Assembly (NCBI RefSeq): GCF_004010055.1 | Contig: NZ_RQVT01000001.1 | Location: 62,001-126,000 of the forward strand | Source of the DNA: Psychroflexus aestuariivivens | GTDB lineage: Bacteria; Bacteroidota; Bacteroidia; Flavobacteriales; Flavobacteriaceae | Direction of reading: 5' to 3' | Length of the DNA stretch: 64,000 bases | Shown: piece by piece, positions 50,555-58,894 of the stretch | How positions within the stretch are numbered: the first letter of the stretch is position 1 | How the letters are laid out: each line of letters opens with the position of its first letter | The notes under the pieces: model-generated | The model's input: only the letters and a program-made list of their open reading frames with translations | The model's database searches: none | What the model was told of the DNA's origin: nothing | Made by a program: the position numbers and the translations under genes

Positions 50555-52660
50555 ATGAATTCTAAAACGCTTCAAACTCCAATCGTTTACCTAAAAGGTG
50601 TCGGTCCGCAACGTGCAGATTTGCTGAAAACGGAGTTGCAAATTCATACATTTCAAGACTTGTTGGAATTTTTTCCGTTTAGATATATTGATAAATCTCA
50701 ATATTATAAGATTAAAGATTTACAAAACAATAGTGCAGAAGTTCAAATTTTAGGTAAAATTTCCAGTGTAAAATCTGTTCCGATGAAACGTGGAAAACGT
50801 TTGGTTGCTGAGTTTTACGACGATACCGGAACGATGGAGTTGGTTTGGTTTCGCGGACATAAGTGGATTTTAGAAAATCTAAAAACAAATGTGCCTTACG
50901 TAATTTTTGGAAAGCTGAATTATTTCAAAGGCACGTTTTCTATGCCTCATCCAGATATTGAATTGTTGTCTGAACATCAGCAAAAATCGAATGTCAAAAT
51001 GCAACCAGTTTATCCTTCAACCGAAAAATTAAACAAACGTGGCATTTCCAATAAAATGATGAGTAGTTTGGTTTTTGAATTGTTGAAATCTTACGGCAAA
51101 CAAATTCATGAGACGTTATCCGACAATATTATATCAGATTTGAAACTGATGCCTAAAGCGGAATCTGTTTTTAATATTCATTTTCCAACTTCTTCAGAAA
51201 ATTTAGCCAAAGCACAATTTCGATTGAAATTTGAAGAGTTTTTTTACATTCAACTTCAGCTTTTGCGAAAAAATGCAGTTCATAAATCAAAAATTAAAGG
51301 TTTTAGATTTGAACAAGTTGGCGATTATTTTAATGATTTCTACAAAAACGTGTTGCCGTTTGAATTGACTAACGCGCAGAAAAAAGTACTGAAAGAAATT
51401 AGAAAAGACTTGGGTAGTAATGCTCAAATGAATCGACTTTTACAAGGCGATGTGGGTTCAGGAAAAACCATTGTGGCATTGATGAGCATGTTGATGGCTT
51501 TGGATAACGGATTTCAGGCCTGTTTGATGGCACCAACAGAAATTCTAGCAACACAACATTACGAAGGGATTTCAGAATTGTGTGAAGCCATGAATGTTGA
51601 AGTTGCTCTCTTAACAGGTTCTACAAAAAAGAAAAATCGTAAAATTTTACATGAAAAATTAGAAAATGGAGAACTCCATATATTGATTGGCACACATGCG
51701 TTGATTGAAGACAAAGTCGTTTTCAAAAATCTAGGGTTTGCAGTTATAGATGAACAACATCGTTTTGGCGTGGCTCAACGTGCCAAACTTTGGAAGAAAA
51801 ATACATTACCGCCACATGTTTTAGTGATGACGGCAACGCCAATTCCAAGAACTCTAGCTATGAGTTTGTATGGCGATTTAGATATTTCCGTCATAGATGA
51901 ATTGCCGCCCGGTAGAAAACCTGTCAAGACAGTTCATCGTTACGATAGCAACCGATTGAAAGTGTTTCGATTTATCAAAGATGAAATCGGAAAAGGTCGA
52001 CAAGTTTATGTGGTTTATCCTTTAATTGAAGAATCAGCCAATTTCGATTATAAAGATTTGATGGACGGTTACGCCAGCATTGAACGCGAATTTCCTAAAC
52101 CAAAATATCAAATTTCAATTGTTCATGGCAAAATGAAACCTGAAGACAAAGCTTATGAAATGGACAGATTTGTCCAAGGGATAACGCAAATTATGGTAGC
52201 AACAACCGTAATAGAAGTCGGTGTAAATGTGCCAAATGCCAGTTTGATGATTATAGAAAGTGCAGAACGATTTGGCCTGTCTCAGCTTCACCAATTGCGT
52301 GGTCGAGTAGGGCGTGGCGCAGAACAAAGTTATTGTATTCTTATCACTGGCAAAAAATTAAGCAACGAAGGCCGAACCCGAATGGAAACCATGACGGCAA
52401 CCAACGATGGTTTTAAAATTGCAGAAGTCGATTTGAAATTACGTGGTCCAGGCAATTTAATGGGAACTCAACAAAGCGGCATTTTGGATTTGAAAATCGC
52501 AGATTTAGTAAAAGACAATCAGATTTTGAAAATCGCTAGAAGTTACGCACAACACGTCATTAAAGCCGATCCAAATTTCAAATTACCAGAGCACAAAAAT
52601 ATCAACATCACTTTCAGAAATCTGTTTAAAGACACTACAATTTGGAATTATATAAGTTAA
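50555..52660 (+). CDS. recG: ATP-dependent DNA helicase RecG
   Basis: 701 residues. The N-terminal wedge/OB domain (about 1-160: YLKGVGPQRADLLKTELQ) binds branched DNA. The SF2 helicase has Walker A RLLQGDVGSGKTIVALM, VIDEQHRFGVAQR (DEQH box), MTATPIPRTLAMSLYGD, and motif VI QLRGRVGRGAEQSYCIL. It reverses stalled forks and processes branched recombination intermediates. TATATTCG just before the ATG resembles a -7 element with one mismatch. The Gre factor gene follows after 50 bases. Confidence 0.98.
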   Translation: MNSKTLQTPIVYLKGVGPQRADLLKTELQIHTFQDLLEFFPFRYIDKSQYYKIKDLQNNSAEVQILGKISSVKSVPMKRGKRLVAEFYDDTGTMELVWFRGHKWILENLKTNVPYVIFGKLNYFKGTFSMPHPDIELLSEHQQKSNVKMQPVYPSTEKLNKRGISNKMMSSLVFELLKSYGKQIHETLSDNIISDLKLMPKAESVFNIHFPTSSENLAKAQFRLKFEEFFYIQLQLLRKNAVHKSKIKGFRFEQVGDYFNDFYKNVLPFELTNAQKKVLKEIRKDLGSNAQMNRLLQGDVGSGKTIVALMSMLMALDNGFQACLMAPTEILATQHYEGISELCEAMNVEVALLTGSTKKKNRKILHEKLENGELHILIGTHALIEDKVVFKNLGFAVIDEQHRFGVAQRAKLWKKNTLPPHVLVMTATPIPRTLAMSLYGDLDISVIDELPPGRKPVKTVHRYDSNRLKVFRFIKDEIGKGRQVYVVYPLIEESANFDYKDLMDGYASIEREFPKPKYQISIVHGKMKPEDKAYEMDRFVQGITQIMVATTVIEVGVNVPNASLMIIESAERFGLSQLHQLRGRVGRGAEQSYCILITGKKLSNEGRTRMETMTATNDGFKIAEVDLKLRGPGNLMGTQQSGILDLKIADLVKDNQILKIARSYAQHVIKADPNFKLPEHKNINITFRNLFKDTTIWNYIS

Positions 52661-52710
52661 TGTCTTTATTTTTACTTATATTAAATCTTGATTTTATGTA
52701 AATAAAGAAT

Positions 52711-53205
52711 ATGAGCAGAGGTTTTGTAAAAGAAAGTGATCAAGAAGAAGCGCCGATAATACCGCCAAGAGCAGCTTTACCTGAGGGTCAAATTAATTAT
52801 GTTACGCCTAAAGGTTTAGACATGTTGGAGAACGAAAAAACTGAACTTCAACAATCGCGTTCAGAGTTGAATGTTGACGATGATACTGAGCGAAGAAGAG
52901 CGCTGACAGTCATAGATGGCAAGTTAAAATTACTTCAAGATCGGTTGAACTCGGCGCAACTTATTCAGCCGAAAGATCAACCGCAAGATGAAGTTAGATT
53001 CGGTGCAAAAGTGACTTTTAGAATGAATGCTAACAAACAGGAATTTCAAATTGTTGGCGTGGATGAAGCTGATGTCAAACAGAAAAAAATCGCTTTTACT
53101 TCACCAATTGCAAAATCGATGACAGGTCATAAAGTTGGTAACTCGTTTGAATTTTCGCTCGGCACTGAAACAAAATCTATTGAAATTTTAGCGATAGAAT
53201 ATTAG
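52711..53205 (+). CDS. GreA/GreB-family transcription factor
   Basis: 164 residues. The N-terminus SRGFVKESDQEEAPIIPPR is typical of the GreB-like subgroup of Bacteroidota, followed by a coiled-coil region (about 35-85: GLDMLENEKTELQQSRSELN). The C-terminal FKBP-like half (about 100-164) has VRFGAKVTFRMNANKQEFQI and TSPIAKSMTGHKVGNSFEF. Gre factors insert their coiled coil into the RNA polymerase secondary channel and promote cleavage of backtracked RNA. Acidic residues at the tip (DDDTERRR) fit this. Single gene, in line with recG. Confidence 0.9.
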   Translation: MSRGFVKESDQEEAPIIPPRAALPEGQINYVTPKGLDMLENEKTELQQSRSELNVDDDTERRRALTVIDGKLKLLQDRLNSAQLIQPKDQPQDEVRFGAKVTFRMNANKQEFQIVGVDEADVKQKKIAFTSPIAKSMTGHKVGNSFEFSLGTETKSIEILAIEY

Positions 53206-53225
53206 GTTCAAAAGTATTTTAATCT

Positions 53226-53732
53226 ATGATACATTTAATTTGGTCGATTTTAAACGTATTAATACTTGTATATTTTTTGTATCTGATTATTGGGTTTATA
53301 ACCAAAGGTAGAAAAGTATTTAAAACACGATTTAAAATTATCTCAATTGCTATCATGAGTATTGGCGTGGCTCAACTAATCTCAGCTTCGATTTCAGAAA
53401 AAAACACAAAAAAAATTATTATTGCAAATGATTACAAATCAAAGTATAACACAAAGTTGGAACAGTTCGTTCTCGTGGATAATTTGACTTTCAATATCGA
53501 AATGACTTTAGAATACGTTGTAGACCAAGAAAAATATATTACAATTGAAAGTAGTACTTATTTAACTGGTCTCATAAGTGGTTATACTTGGGAATTTGAA
53601 TCTCTTATTACCAAAAACGATGAATCCAATATAAAACCTGAATACATTGTTCATGGAACTTTAAAAAGGAATATCTTAGGAATACCAGTATACTACGAAT
53701 CAAAAACAATTTTGACAAACTCGGATTTATAA
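53226..53732 (+). CDS. membrane protein of unknown function
   Basis: 168 residues. Two membrane helices are visible at 3-27 (IWSILNVLILVYFLYLIIGF) and about 38-55 (KIISIAIMSIGVAQLISAS), then an extracytoplasmic or cytoplasmic beta-rich domain (55-168) with no recognised motif. It lies 20 bases after the Gre-factor gene, in the same direction. No family recognised; the frame is well used and hydrophobic segments are regular, so it is probably a real gene. Confidence 0.55.
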   Translation: MIHLIWSILNVLILVYFLYLIIGFITKGRKVFKTRFKIISIAIMSIGVAQLISASISEKNTKKIIIANDYKSKYNTKLEQFVLVDNLTFNIEMTLEYVVDQEKYITIESSTYLTGLISGYTWEFESLITKNDESNIKPEYIVHGTLKRNILGIPVYYESKTILTNSDL

Positions 53733-53794
53733 AAGTATAGCTGATTCTGGTTAATTGCAAATTTAAAATTTAGGAATAAATACTGTTCTCCTGA

Positions 53795-54469
53795 TTAACT
53801 CTGAACATTTTCAGAAATATGTTTCAACAATTCTGAATTCATCACATGTTTGCCATCAAAAGTATGAATTTCAGGTTTATGTGGAAAAATATTTTCAGTG
53901 ATTTCAATTTGTGAATTCAATTTTTCTTCATTTAGATATTCATCATTTAAACCATAAATGTAATCTACTTTCAGGTTTTTCTTATGACTAAAATCTTTAG
54001 CGTGGAATTCATCTGGAATACTGCCTGAATGAATGACCAAACGATCGGCGGGAATCTTCCGTTTTGCCATCCAGCGCGTAATCACAGAAACCCCTTGAGA
54101 AAATCCCATCAGAATCAAATGTTTGTCTTCAGGAATATTTTCATTTGCTAAAACAGCATCTAAATAATTCAAAATATTTTCAGTCTCTAATTTAGTGTGT
54201 TCTTTAGTGAGCCAGGAAGCACCAACGTATTTGTAAGCTTTGGTTTGGTAGTATTTTGATGGCGCTTGTGGAGCGATAATATAATTTTCCTTAGGATTTA
54301 AATCTTCAAAATATTTGATAAAATATTTACTCAAAAAACCAATGCCATGACAAGCAATCCAAACATTTTTAGTTTGATTTGTCAATTCATTTAAAGTGCT
54401 GTAAGTATTAGTCGTTTGGTAACTGACTTGATGTTCTAGGCTCAAAATTAATCGGATTTTAGTGTGCAA
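53795..54469 (-). CDS. alpha/beta hydrolase, carboxylesterase type
   Basis: 224 residues as an open frame. It has VWIACHGIGFLSKYFIKYF (oxyanion region), IIAPQAPSKYY, nucleophile in LILMGFSQGVSVITRW (GFSQG), and GKHVMNSELL with the His. The esterase/phospholipase-like family is usually about 215 residues. The start is uncertain: TTG 54469 opens the frame, but the reverse strand has TAATTTTG at 54443-54450, which would be a promoter inside the first codons, and no ATG fits. It converges on the preceding gene and diverges from menI. Confidence 0.78.
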   Translation of the reverse strand: MHTKIRLILSLEHQVSYQTTNTYSTLNELTNQTKNVWIACHGIGFLSKYFIKYFEDLNPKENYIIAPQAPSKYYQTKAYKYVGASWLTKEHTKLETENILNYLDAVLANENIPEDKHLILMGFSQGVSVITRWMAKRKIPADRLVIHSGSIPDEFHAKDFSHKKNLKVDYIYGLNDEYLNEEKLNSQIEITENIFPHKPEIHTFDGKHVMNSELLKHISENVQS

Positions 54470-54573
54470 ATTAAAGCAATTTAGATAGAATTTTGGTCAA
54501 AACTCTAAAGCCATATTAATTTTGTCGCTTAGCTCAATAGCTTTTGTATTTTTACATTTCATAATTTATCGTA

Positions 54574-55002
54574 ATGAACCTTTCAAAAACTGAAATTTTA
54601 GATCGCTGTAATGCTTTTACAGAAAATACATTAATGCAAACTTTAGACATCAGTTATATCGATGTCGGTGAAGATTTTCTAATTGCCAAAATGCCAGTCA
54701 CACCAAAAGTTCATCAACCAGATGGCGTTTTACATGGCGGCGCAATGGTTGCATTAGCAGAAAGCGTAGGCAGTGCCGCGTGTTTTGTTTTTTTGGATGC
54801 GGAAAACTTTATAATCCGCGGTTTGGAAATTTCCGCCAATCACATTAGAAGCATCGCTTCGGGTTTTGTGTTTGCCAAAGCCCAATTTATCCATAAAGGA
54901 CGTACAACTCAAGTTTGGGATATCAAACTTACAGACGAAGACGAAAGGTTGATTTCTGCGGTAAAACTGACCACAATTGCATTACCAAAACCGAAAAAAT
55001 GA
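54574..55002 (+). CDS. menI: hotdog thioesterase, probable DHNA-CoA thioesterase
   Basis: 142 residues, a PaaI/YdiI-like hotdog enzyme. VLHGGAMVALAESVGSAAC (about 50-68) has the HGG loop and the catalytic Glu, with NHIRSIASGFVFAKAQFIH in the second strand block. Its stop overlaps the menF start (ATGA), and menD follows, so hydrolysis of 1,4-dihydroxy-2-naphthoyl-CoA in menaquinone synthesis is the likely role. The assignment rests on context; the family itself is broad. Confidence 0.82.
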   Translation: MNLSKTEILDRCNAFTENTLMQTLDISYIDVGEDFLIAKMPVTPKVHQPDGVLHGGAMVALAESVGSAACFVFLDAENFIIRGLEISANHIRSIASGFVFAKAQFIHKGRTTQVWDIKLTDEDERLISAVKLTTIALPKPKK

Positions 55003-56102
55003 GTTTACAGAAAGATATAAATTCTCGATACCAATCGCAGAAACCTTTTGTTGTGTATCACAAACCACACGACAAATTAGTTAAAATGATTTTACCAAAT
55101 TCTGAATCTTTACAAAACATTCAAGATTTTGATGATGCTGGATTTTTATTTGCACCATTCAATATGAAATCTGAATCTGTTTTTTTTCCTATTTCTAATG
55201 CTGAATTTAAAACTTTTCAGTTGAAAGAAATAGATCTGGAATCTGTTGAATTCAATAAAGGTGATTACAAAATTTCTAATGCTGATCAGGAAAAATATCA
55301 AAAACTAGTTGAAGATTGTGTCAATCAGATTCAGGATAAAAAATTCATAAAAGCAGTTTTGTCCAGATATATTTCTATGGATTATGAAATGAAAGATTTG
55401 GGACAGATTTTTCTACGCTTATTGAAAAAATACCCAGATGCGATGACTTACATTTGGTTTCATCCCAAAGTTGGGTTGTGGTTGGGCGCTTCGCCAGAAA
55501 TTTTAGCGAATCTGAAACGCAATAAATTAGAAACCATGGCACTTGCTGGAACGCGTTCAGTAAAAGATTCCAAAGATTGGACCGATAAAGAAATAGACGA
55601 GCAACAAATTGTTGTTGACGAAATTGTAAATTCATTGAAACACAACACTAGCGATATTTTGGTTTCCGAACGTGAAACTGTCCAAGCTGGAGATTTACTG
55701 CATTTAAGAACGGATGTTGCTACTTTTATTGACCGTACTAAATTCAATGATATTTTAAAATCTTTGCATCCCACGCCAGCAGTTTGCGGTTTACCAAAAG
55801 ATTCTGCCTATTATTATTTGTTGGATCATGAAGGTTACAACCGACAATTTTACACAGGATATTTTGGTGAAATCAATATGAAAAATGAAATAAAACGTTC
55901 AGAAAGGGCTCGAAATCAGGAAAACCAAGCTTATGCTTCAATTTTATCTTCAACCGAATTGTTTGTGAATTTGCGGTGTATGTCTTTTCAAGACAACAAA
56001 ATTAAAATTTATGTCGGTGGCGGAATTACCAAAGATAGTCAAGCTGAAGCCGAGTGGGAGGAAACCGTTCATAAATCTCAAACCATGTTAAAAGTGCTAT
56101 AA
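54999..56102 (+). CDS. menF: isochorismate synthase
   Basis: 367 residues from ATG 54999, overlapping the menI stop by four bases. The chorismate-binding fold is recognisable: KFIKAVLSRYISMDYE, TYIWFHPKVGLWLGASPEIL, METMALAGTRSVKD and HPTPAVCGLPKDSAYYY, with the terminal YVGGGITKDSQAEAEWEET carrying the Mg2+-binding Glu residues. It converts chorismate to isochorismate, the first dedicated step of menaquinone synthesis. An in-frame start at 54915 lies inside menI and is not conserved. menD follows after 51 bases. Confidence 0.93.
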   Translation: MSLQKDINSRYQSQKPFVVYHKPHDKLVKMILPNSESLQNIQDFDDAGFLFAPFNMKSESVFFPISNAEFKTFQLKEIDLESVEFNKGDYKISNADQEKYQKLVEDCVNQIQDKKFIKAVLSRYISMDYEMKDLGQIFLRLLKKYPDAMTYIWFHPKVGLWLGASPEILANLKRNKLETMALAGTRSVKDSKDWTDKEIDEQQIVVDEIVNSLKHNTSDILVSERETVQAGDLLHLRTDVATFIDRTKFNDILKSLHPTPAVCGLPKDSAYYYLLDHEGYNRQFYTGYFGEINMKNEIKRSERARNQENQAYASILSSTELFVNLRCMSFQDNKIKIYVGGGITKDSQAEAEWEETVHKSQTMLKVL

Positions 56103-56141
56103 GAATTTACTTTCTAGCATTTGAATTTGGCAGAATGCCAG

Positions 56142-56149
56142 TATTTTTG
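56142..56149 (+). promoter_or_regulatory. -7 element very close to the menD start
   Basis: TATTTTTG ends five bases before the menD ATG (56154), so a transcript started here would have almost no leader. It could give menD extra expression within the operon. Confidence 0.35.
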
Positions 56150-56153
56150 TCGT

Positions 56154-57884
56154 ATGAAGCACATTTATTCTTCAATTCCGTCTGCACAAATTATCACTGA
56201 AATTTGTGTTAAAAACAACATCAAGCATATCGTAATTTCTCCAGGATCGAGAAATGCGCCTTTGACGATTTCAATGGCGAATCATCCAGAAATTAAAGCT
56301 TACAGCATTGTTGACGAACGTTGTGCGGCTTTTTTTGCTTTAGGAATGACCCAACGATTGAATTCTGCAGTGGCAGTTGTTTGTACTTCGGGTTCAGCTT
56401 TGCTGAATTATTACCCAGCGGTTTCTGAAGCTTTTTATAGCAATTTGCCTTTGGTTGTTATTTCTGCAGATCGTCCAGAACACCTCATAGATGTTGGTGA
56501 TGGACAAACCATTCGACAGAAAAATGTGTTTGCCAATCATATTTTGTATTCAGCTAATTTGAAAGGCGATTTTCATGAAAATTCAGATTCCGAATTGCAG
56601 CAATTTAATGCAAATGAAACACATAAAGCTTTGCAAATTGCCAATCTAAATCAAGGTCCAGTTCACATCAATGCGCCTTTTGACGAACCCTTGTATCACA
56701 TTTCAGAAATACAAACTGTTGAAATCCCAAACCTACCGGATTTACCAAAAATAAATGCAGAAATTGATTTCAATACTTTTGAAACCGCTTGGAATTCTGC
56801 TGAAAAAAAATTAGTGCTAGTCGGTCTGAATTTAGATGAAATTATTGCGCCTGAAATTTTAGAATTTTTAGCCCAAGATGATTCCGTTATTGTGATGACA
56901 GAAATCACGTCTAATATTTCACATAAAAATTTTTTCACCAATATTGACGCCATCATTGCGCCAATGGAAAAATATGAGAATCGAGAAGCTTTATTTGAAG
57001 CATTTCAACCGGATTTGTTGATCACTTTAGGCGGTTTGATTGTGTCGAAAAAAATCAAAAAATGTTTGCGAGATTTTCAACCCGAACAACATTTTCACAT
57101 TGATCCACTTGAGGCAAATGATACATTCTTTTGTTTAAAAAAACATTTCAAAACTACCGTCAATCATTTTTTTGGACAAGCAATTCCAAAATTGAAATCT
57201 CCAAAATCCAATTATTTTGACACTTGGAATGCCATTCGAAAAGAAACATTAACGGCTAGAATACAATATGAATCTGAAATTCCATTTTGTGATTTTGCGG
57301 TGTATTACAGTCTTTTTGAAGCATTACCAAAAGATGAAATCGTACATTTTGCGAACAGCTCCAGCATCCGATATGCAAATTTATTCGATTCCAAAAAACT
57401 GATAAAATCTTTTGCAAATCGTGGTACGAGCGGCATTGATGGCAGTACTTCAACAGCGATTGGTTACGCGGTGGCAAGTGGCGAACCAACGACTTTGGTG
57501 ACTGGAGATTTGAGTTTTTTCTACGATTCTAATGCGTTATGGAACAATTATATTCCGAAGAATTTTAAAATTATTCTTTTAAACAATACAGGCGGTGGAA
57601 TTTTTAGAATTTTGCCAGGAAATAAACAAACAGAATATTTTGAAAAATACTTTGAAACCACCCACAATCTAAAAGCTAAGCAACTTTGTAACATGTATGG
57701 ATTCAACTACAGAACAGCATCTTCTAAAGCTGAAGTTGAAACTGCTTTGGATAATTTTTTTGAAACAAACCATCAACCTCAGTTGCTAGAAATTTTCACG
57801 CCTAGAACCGTCAATGATGAAGTTTTATTGAATTATTTTCATTTTCTGAAGGAACGAATTGATTTCAATCAAGTCTTAGAATAG
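56154..57884 (+). CDS. menD: SEPHCHC synthase
   Basis: A 576-residue ThDP-dependent enzyme. Motifs are ISPGSRNAPLTISMANHPE (about 33-51, isochorismate site), VVISADRPEHLIDVGDGQTI and the ThDP/Mg2+ block VTGDLSFFYDSNALW followed by IILLNNTGGGIFRILPG. It condenses isochorismate with 2-oxoglutarate to 2-succinyl-5-enolpyruvyl-6-hydroxy-3-cyclohexene-1-carboxylate. Third gene of the menI-menF-menD run. menB, menE and menA are not in the window. The in-frame TTG at 56121 is unneeded. Confidence 0.96.
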   Translation: MKHIYSSIPSAQIITEICVKNNIKHIVISPGSRNAPLTISMANHPEIKAYSIVDERCAAFFALGMTQRLNSAVAVVCTSGSALLNYYPAVSEAFYSNLPLVVISADRPEHLIDVGDGQTIRQKNVFANHILYSANLKGDFHENSDSELQQFNANETHKALQIANLNQGPVHINAPFDEPLYHISEIQTVEIPNLPDLPKINAEIDFNTFETAWNSAEKKLVLVGLNLDEIIAPEILEFLAQDDSVIVMTEITSNISHKNFFTNIDAIIAPMEKYENREALFEAFQPDLLITLGGLIVSKKIKKCLRDFQPEQHFHIDPLEANDTFFCLKKHFKTTVNHFFGQAIPKLKSPKSNYFDTWNAIRKETLTARIQYESEIPFCDFAVYYSLFEALPKDEIVHFANSSSIRYANLFDSKKLIKSFANRGTSGIDGSTSTAIGYAVASGEPTTLVTGDLSFFYDSNALWNNYIPKNFKIILLNNTGGGIFRILPGNKQTEYFEKYFETTHNLKAKQLCNMYGFNYRTASSKAEVETALDNFFETNHQPQLLEIFTPRTVNDEVLLNYFHFLKERIDFNQVLE

Positions 57885-57948
57885 TTTTCAAATTCCTATC
57901 TTAAATGAATTCAATTTAAAAATTTAAGAATTCCAGTTCTAATTTCAG

Positions 57949-57956
57949 TATTTTTG
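57949..57956 (+). promoter_or_regulatory. -7 element for the CvfB-like gene
   Basis: TATTTTTG, 18 bases before ATG 57975. Its TTG is in frame with the gene but is better read as promoter sequence. Confidence 0.45.
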
Positions 57957-57974
57957 CAACAAATAAAAATTTCA

Positions 57975-58814
57975 ATGTTAGAATTAGGCCTAAAACACAA
58001 TTTAACCATAGATCGCGATACGCCACCGGGTTTGTTTTTGAAAAACGAAGCTGGTGATGAAGTCTTGCTTCCAAATAAGTATAAACCCAGTCATTTTGAA
58101 ATCGGTGATAAATTGGAAGTTTTTGTGTATTTAGATTTTGACGAACGTCCAGTCGCAACAACTTTGGAGCCGAAAGTCATGTTGGATGAATTCGCCTATT
58201 TAAAATGTGCAGATAGCAACGATTTTGGCGCTTTTTTGGACTGGGGTTTGGAAAAACACCTTTTCGTGCCACATATCGAGCAAGCCTATAAAATGATTCC
58301 TGCTGAAAGCTACCTGATTTTTTGCTATTTGGATGAAGAAACCAATCGTTTGGTGGCGTCCAGTCGAGTGAATAAATTTGTAGACAATAGCATTCTAACT
58401 GTCGAACATTTTGACGAAGTCGATTTGATTGTGACCAATCCTACAGATATGGGTTTCAATGTAATTATAAATGAGATTCATCTTGGTTTGCTCTATAAAG
58501 ATGAGGTTTTTCAGGAATTAAAAACCGGCGACCGATTGAAAGGCGTGATTAAGAAAATTCGCCCTGACAACAAAATTGACGTTTCTCTGCAACGACCTGG
58601 CTATCGTGGCATTGAACCAAATGCACAAAAGATTTTGGACAAATTAGAAACCAGTGAAGATAGATTTTTGCCAATTCACGACAAATCCAAACCAGAATTG
58701 ATTTACGACACGGTACATTTAAGCAAAAAAGCTTTTAAAAAAGCAATTGGTACGCTTTATAAAAACCGTCAAATTAGCATAGAAAATGGCAAAGGTATTT
58801 ATTTGAAAAAGTAA
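57975..58814 (+). CDS. CvfB-family S1-like RNA-binding protein
   Basis: 279 residues. Repeated OB/S1-type domains: LKHNLTIDRDTPPGLFLKNE (first), AYLKCADSNDFGAFLDWGLE (second, S1), GLLYKDEVFQELKTGDRLKG (third, S1), and a C-terminal winged helix (about 215-279: LSKKAFKKAIGTLYKNRQIS). This is the CvfB/YitL arrangement. CvfB of Staphylococcus binds RNA and affects virulence gene expression; the role in Flavobacteriia is unknown. It converges on the M3 peptidase gene with a strong bidirectional terminator between them. Confidence 0.9.
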   Translation: MLELGLKHNLTIDRDTPPGLFLKNEAGDEVLLPNKYKPSHFEIGDKLEVFVYLDFDERPVATTLEPKVMLDEFAYLKCADSNDFGAFLDWGLEKHLFVPHIEQAYKMIPAESYLIFCYLDEETNRLVASSRVNKFVDNSILTVEHFDEVDLIVTNPTDMGFNVIINEIHLGLLYKDEVFQELKTGDRLKGVIKKIRPDNKIDVSLQRPGYRGIEPNAQKILDKLETSEDRFLPIHDKSKPELIYDTVHLSKKAFKKAIGTLYKNRQISIENGKGIYLKK

Positions 58815-58832
58815 AATATTTGATGTTTCATA

Positions 58833-58873
58833 ATTCAAAAGCCTTAAACTCCTAAAGTTTAAGGCTTTTGAAT
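58833..58873. terminator. bidirectional terminator between CvfB-like and M3 peptidase genes
   Basis: Perfect 18-bp arms, ATTCAAAAGCCTTAAACT and its complement, with a five-base loop (CCTAA) and A/T tails on both sides, in the convergent gap. Confidence 0.95.
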
Positions 58874-58894
58874 TTTATAAAACTAGATTAAATA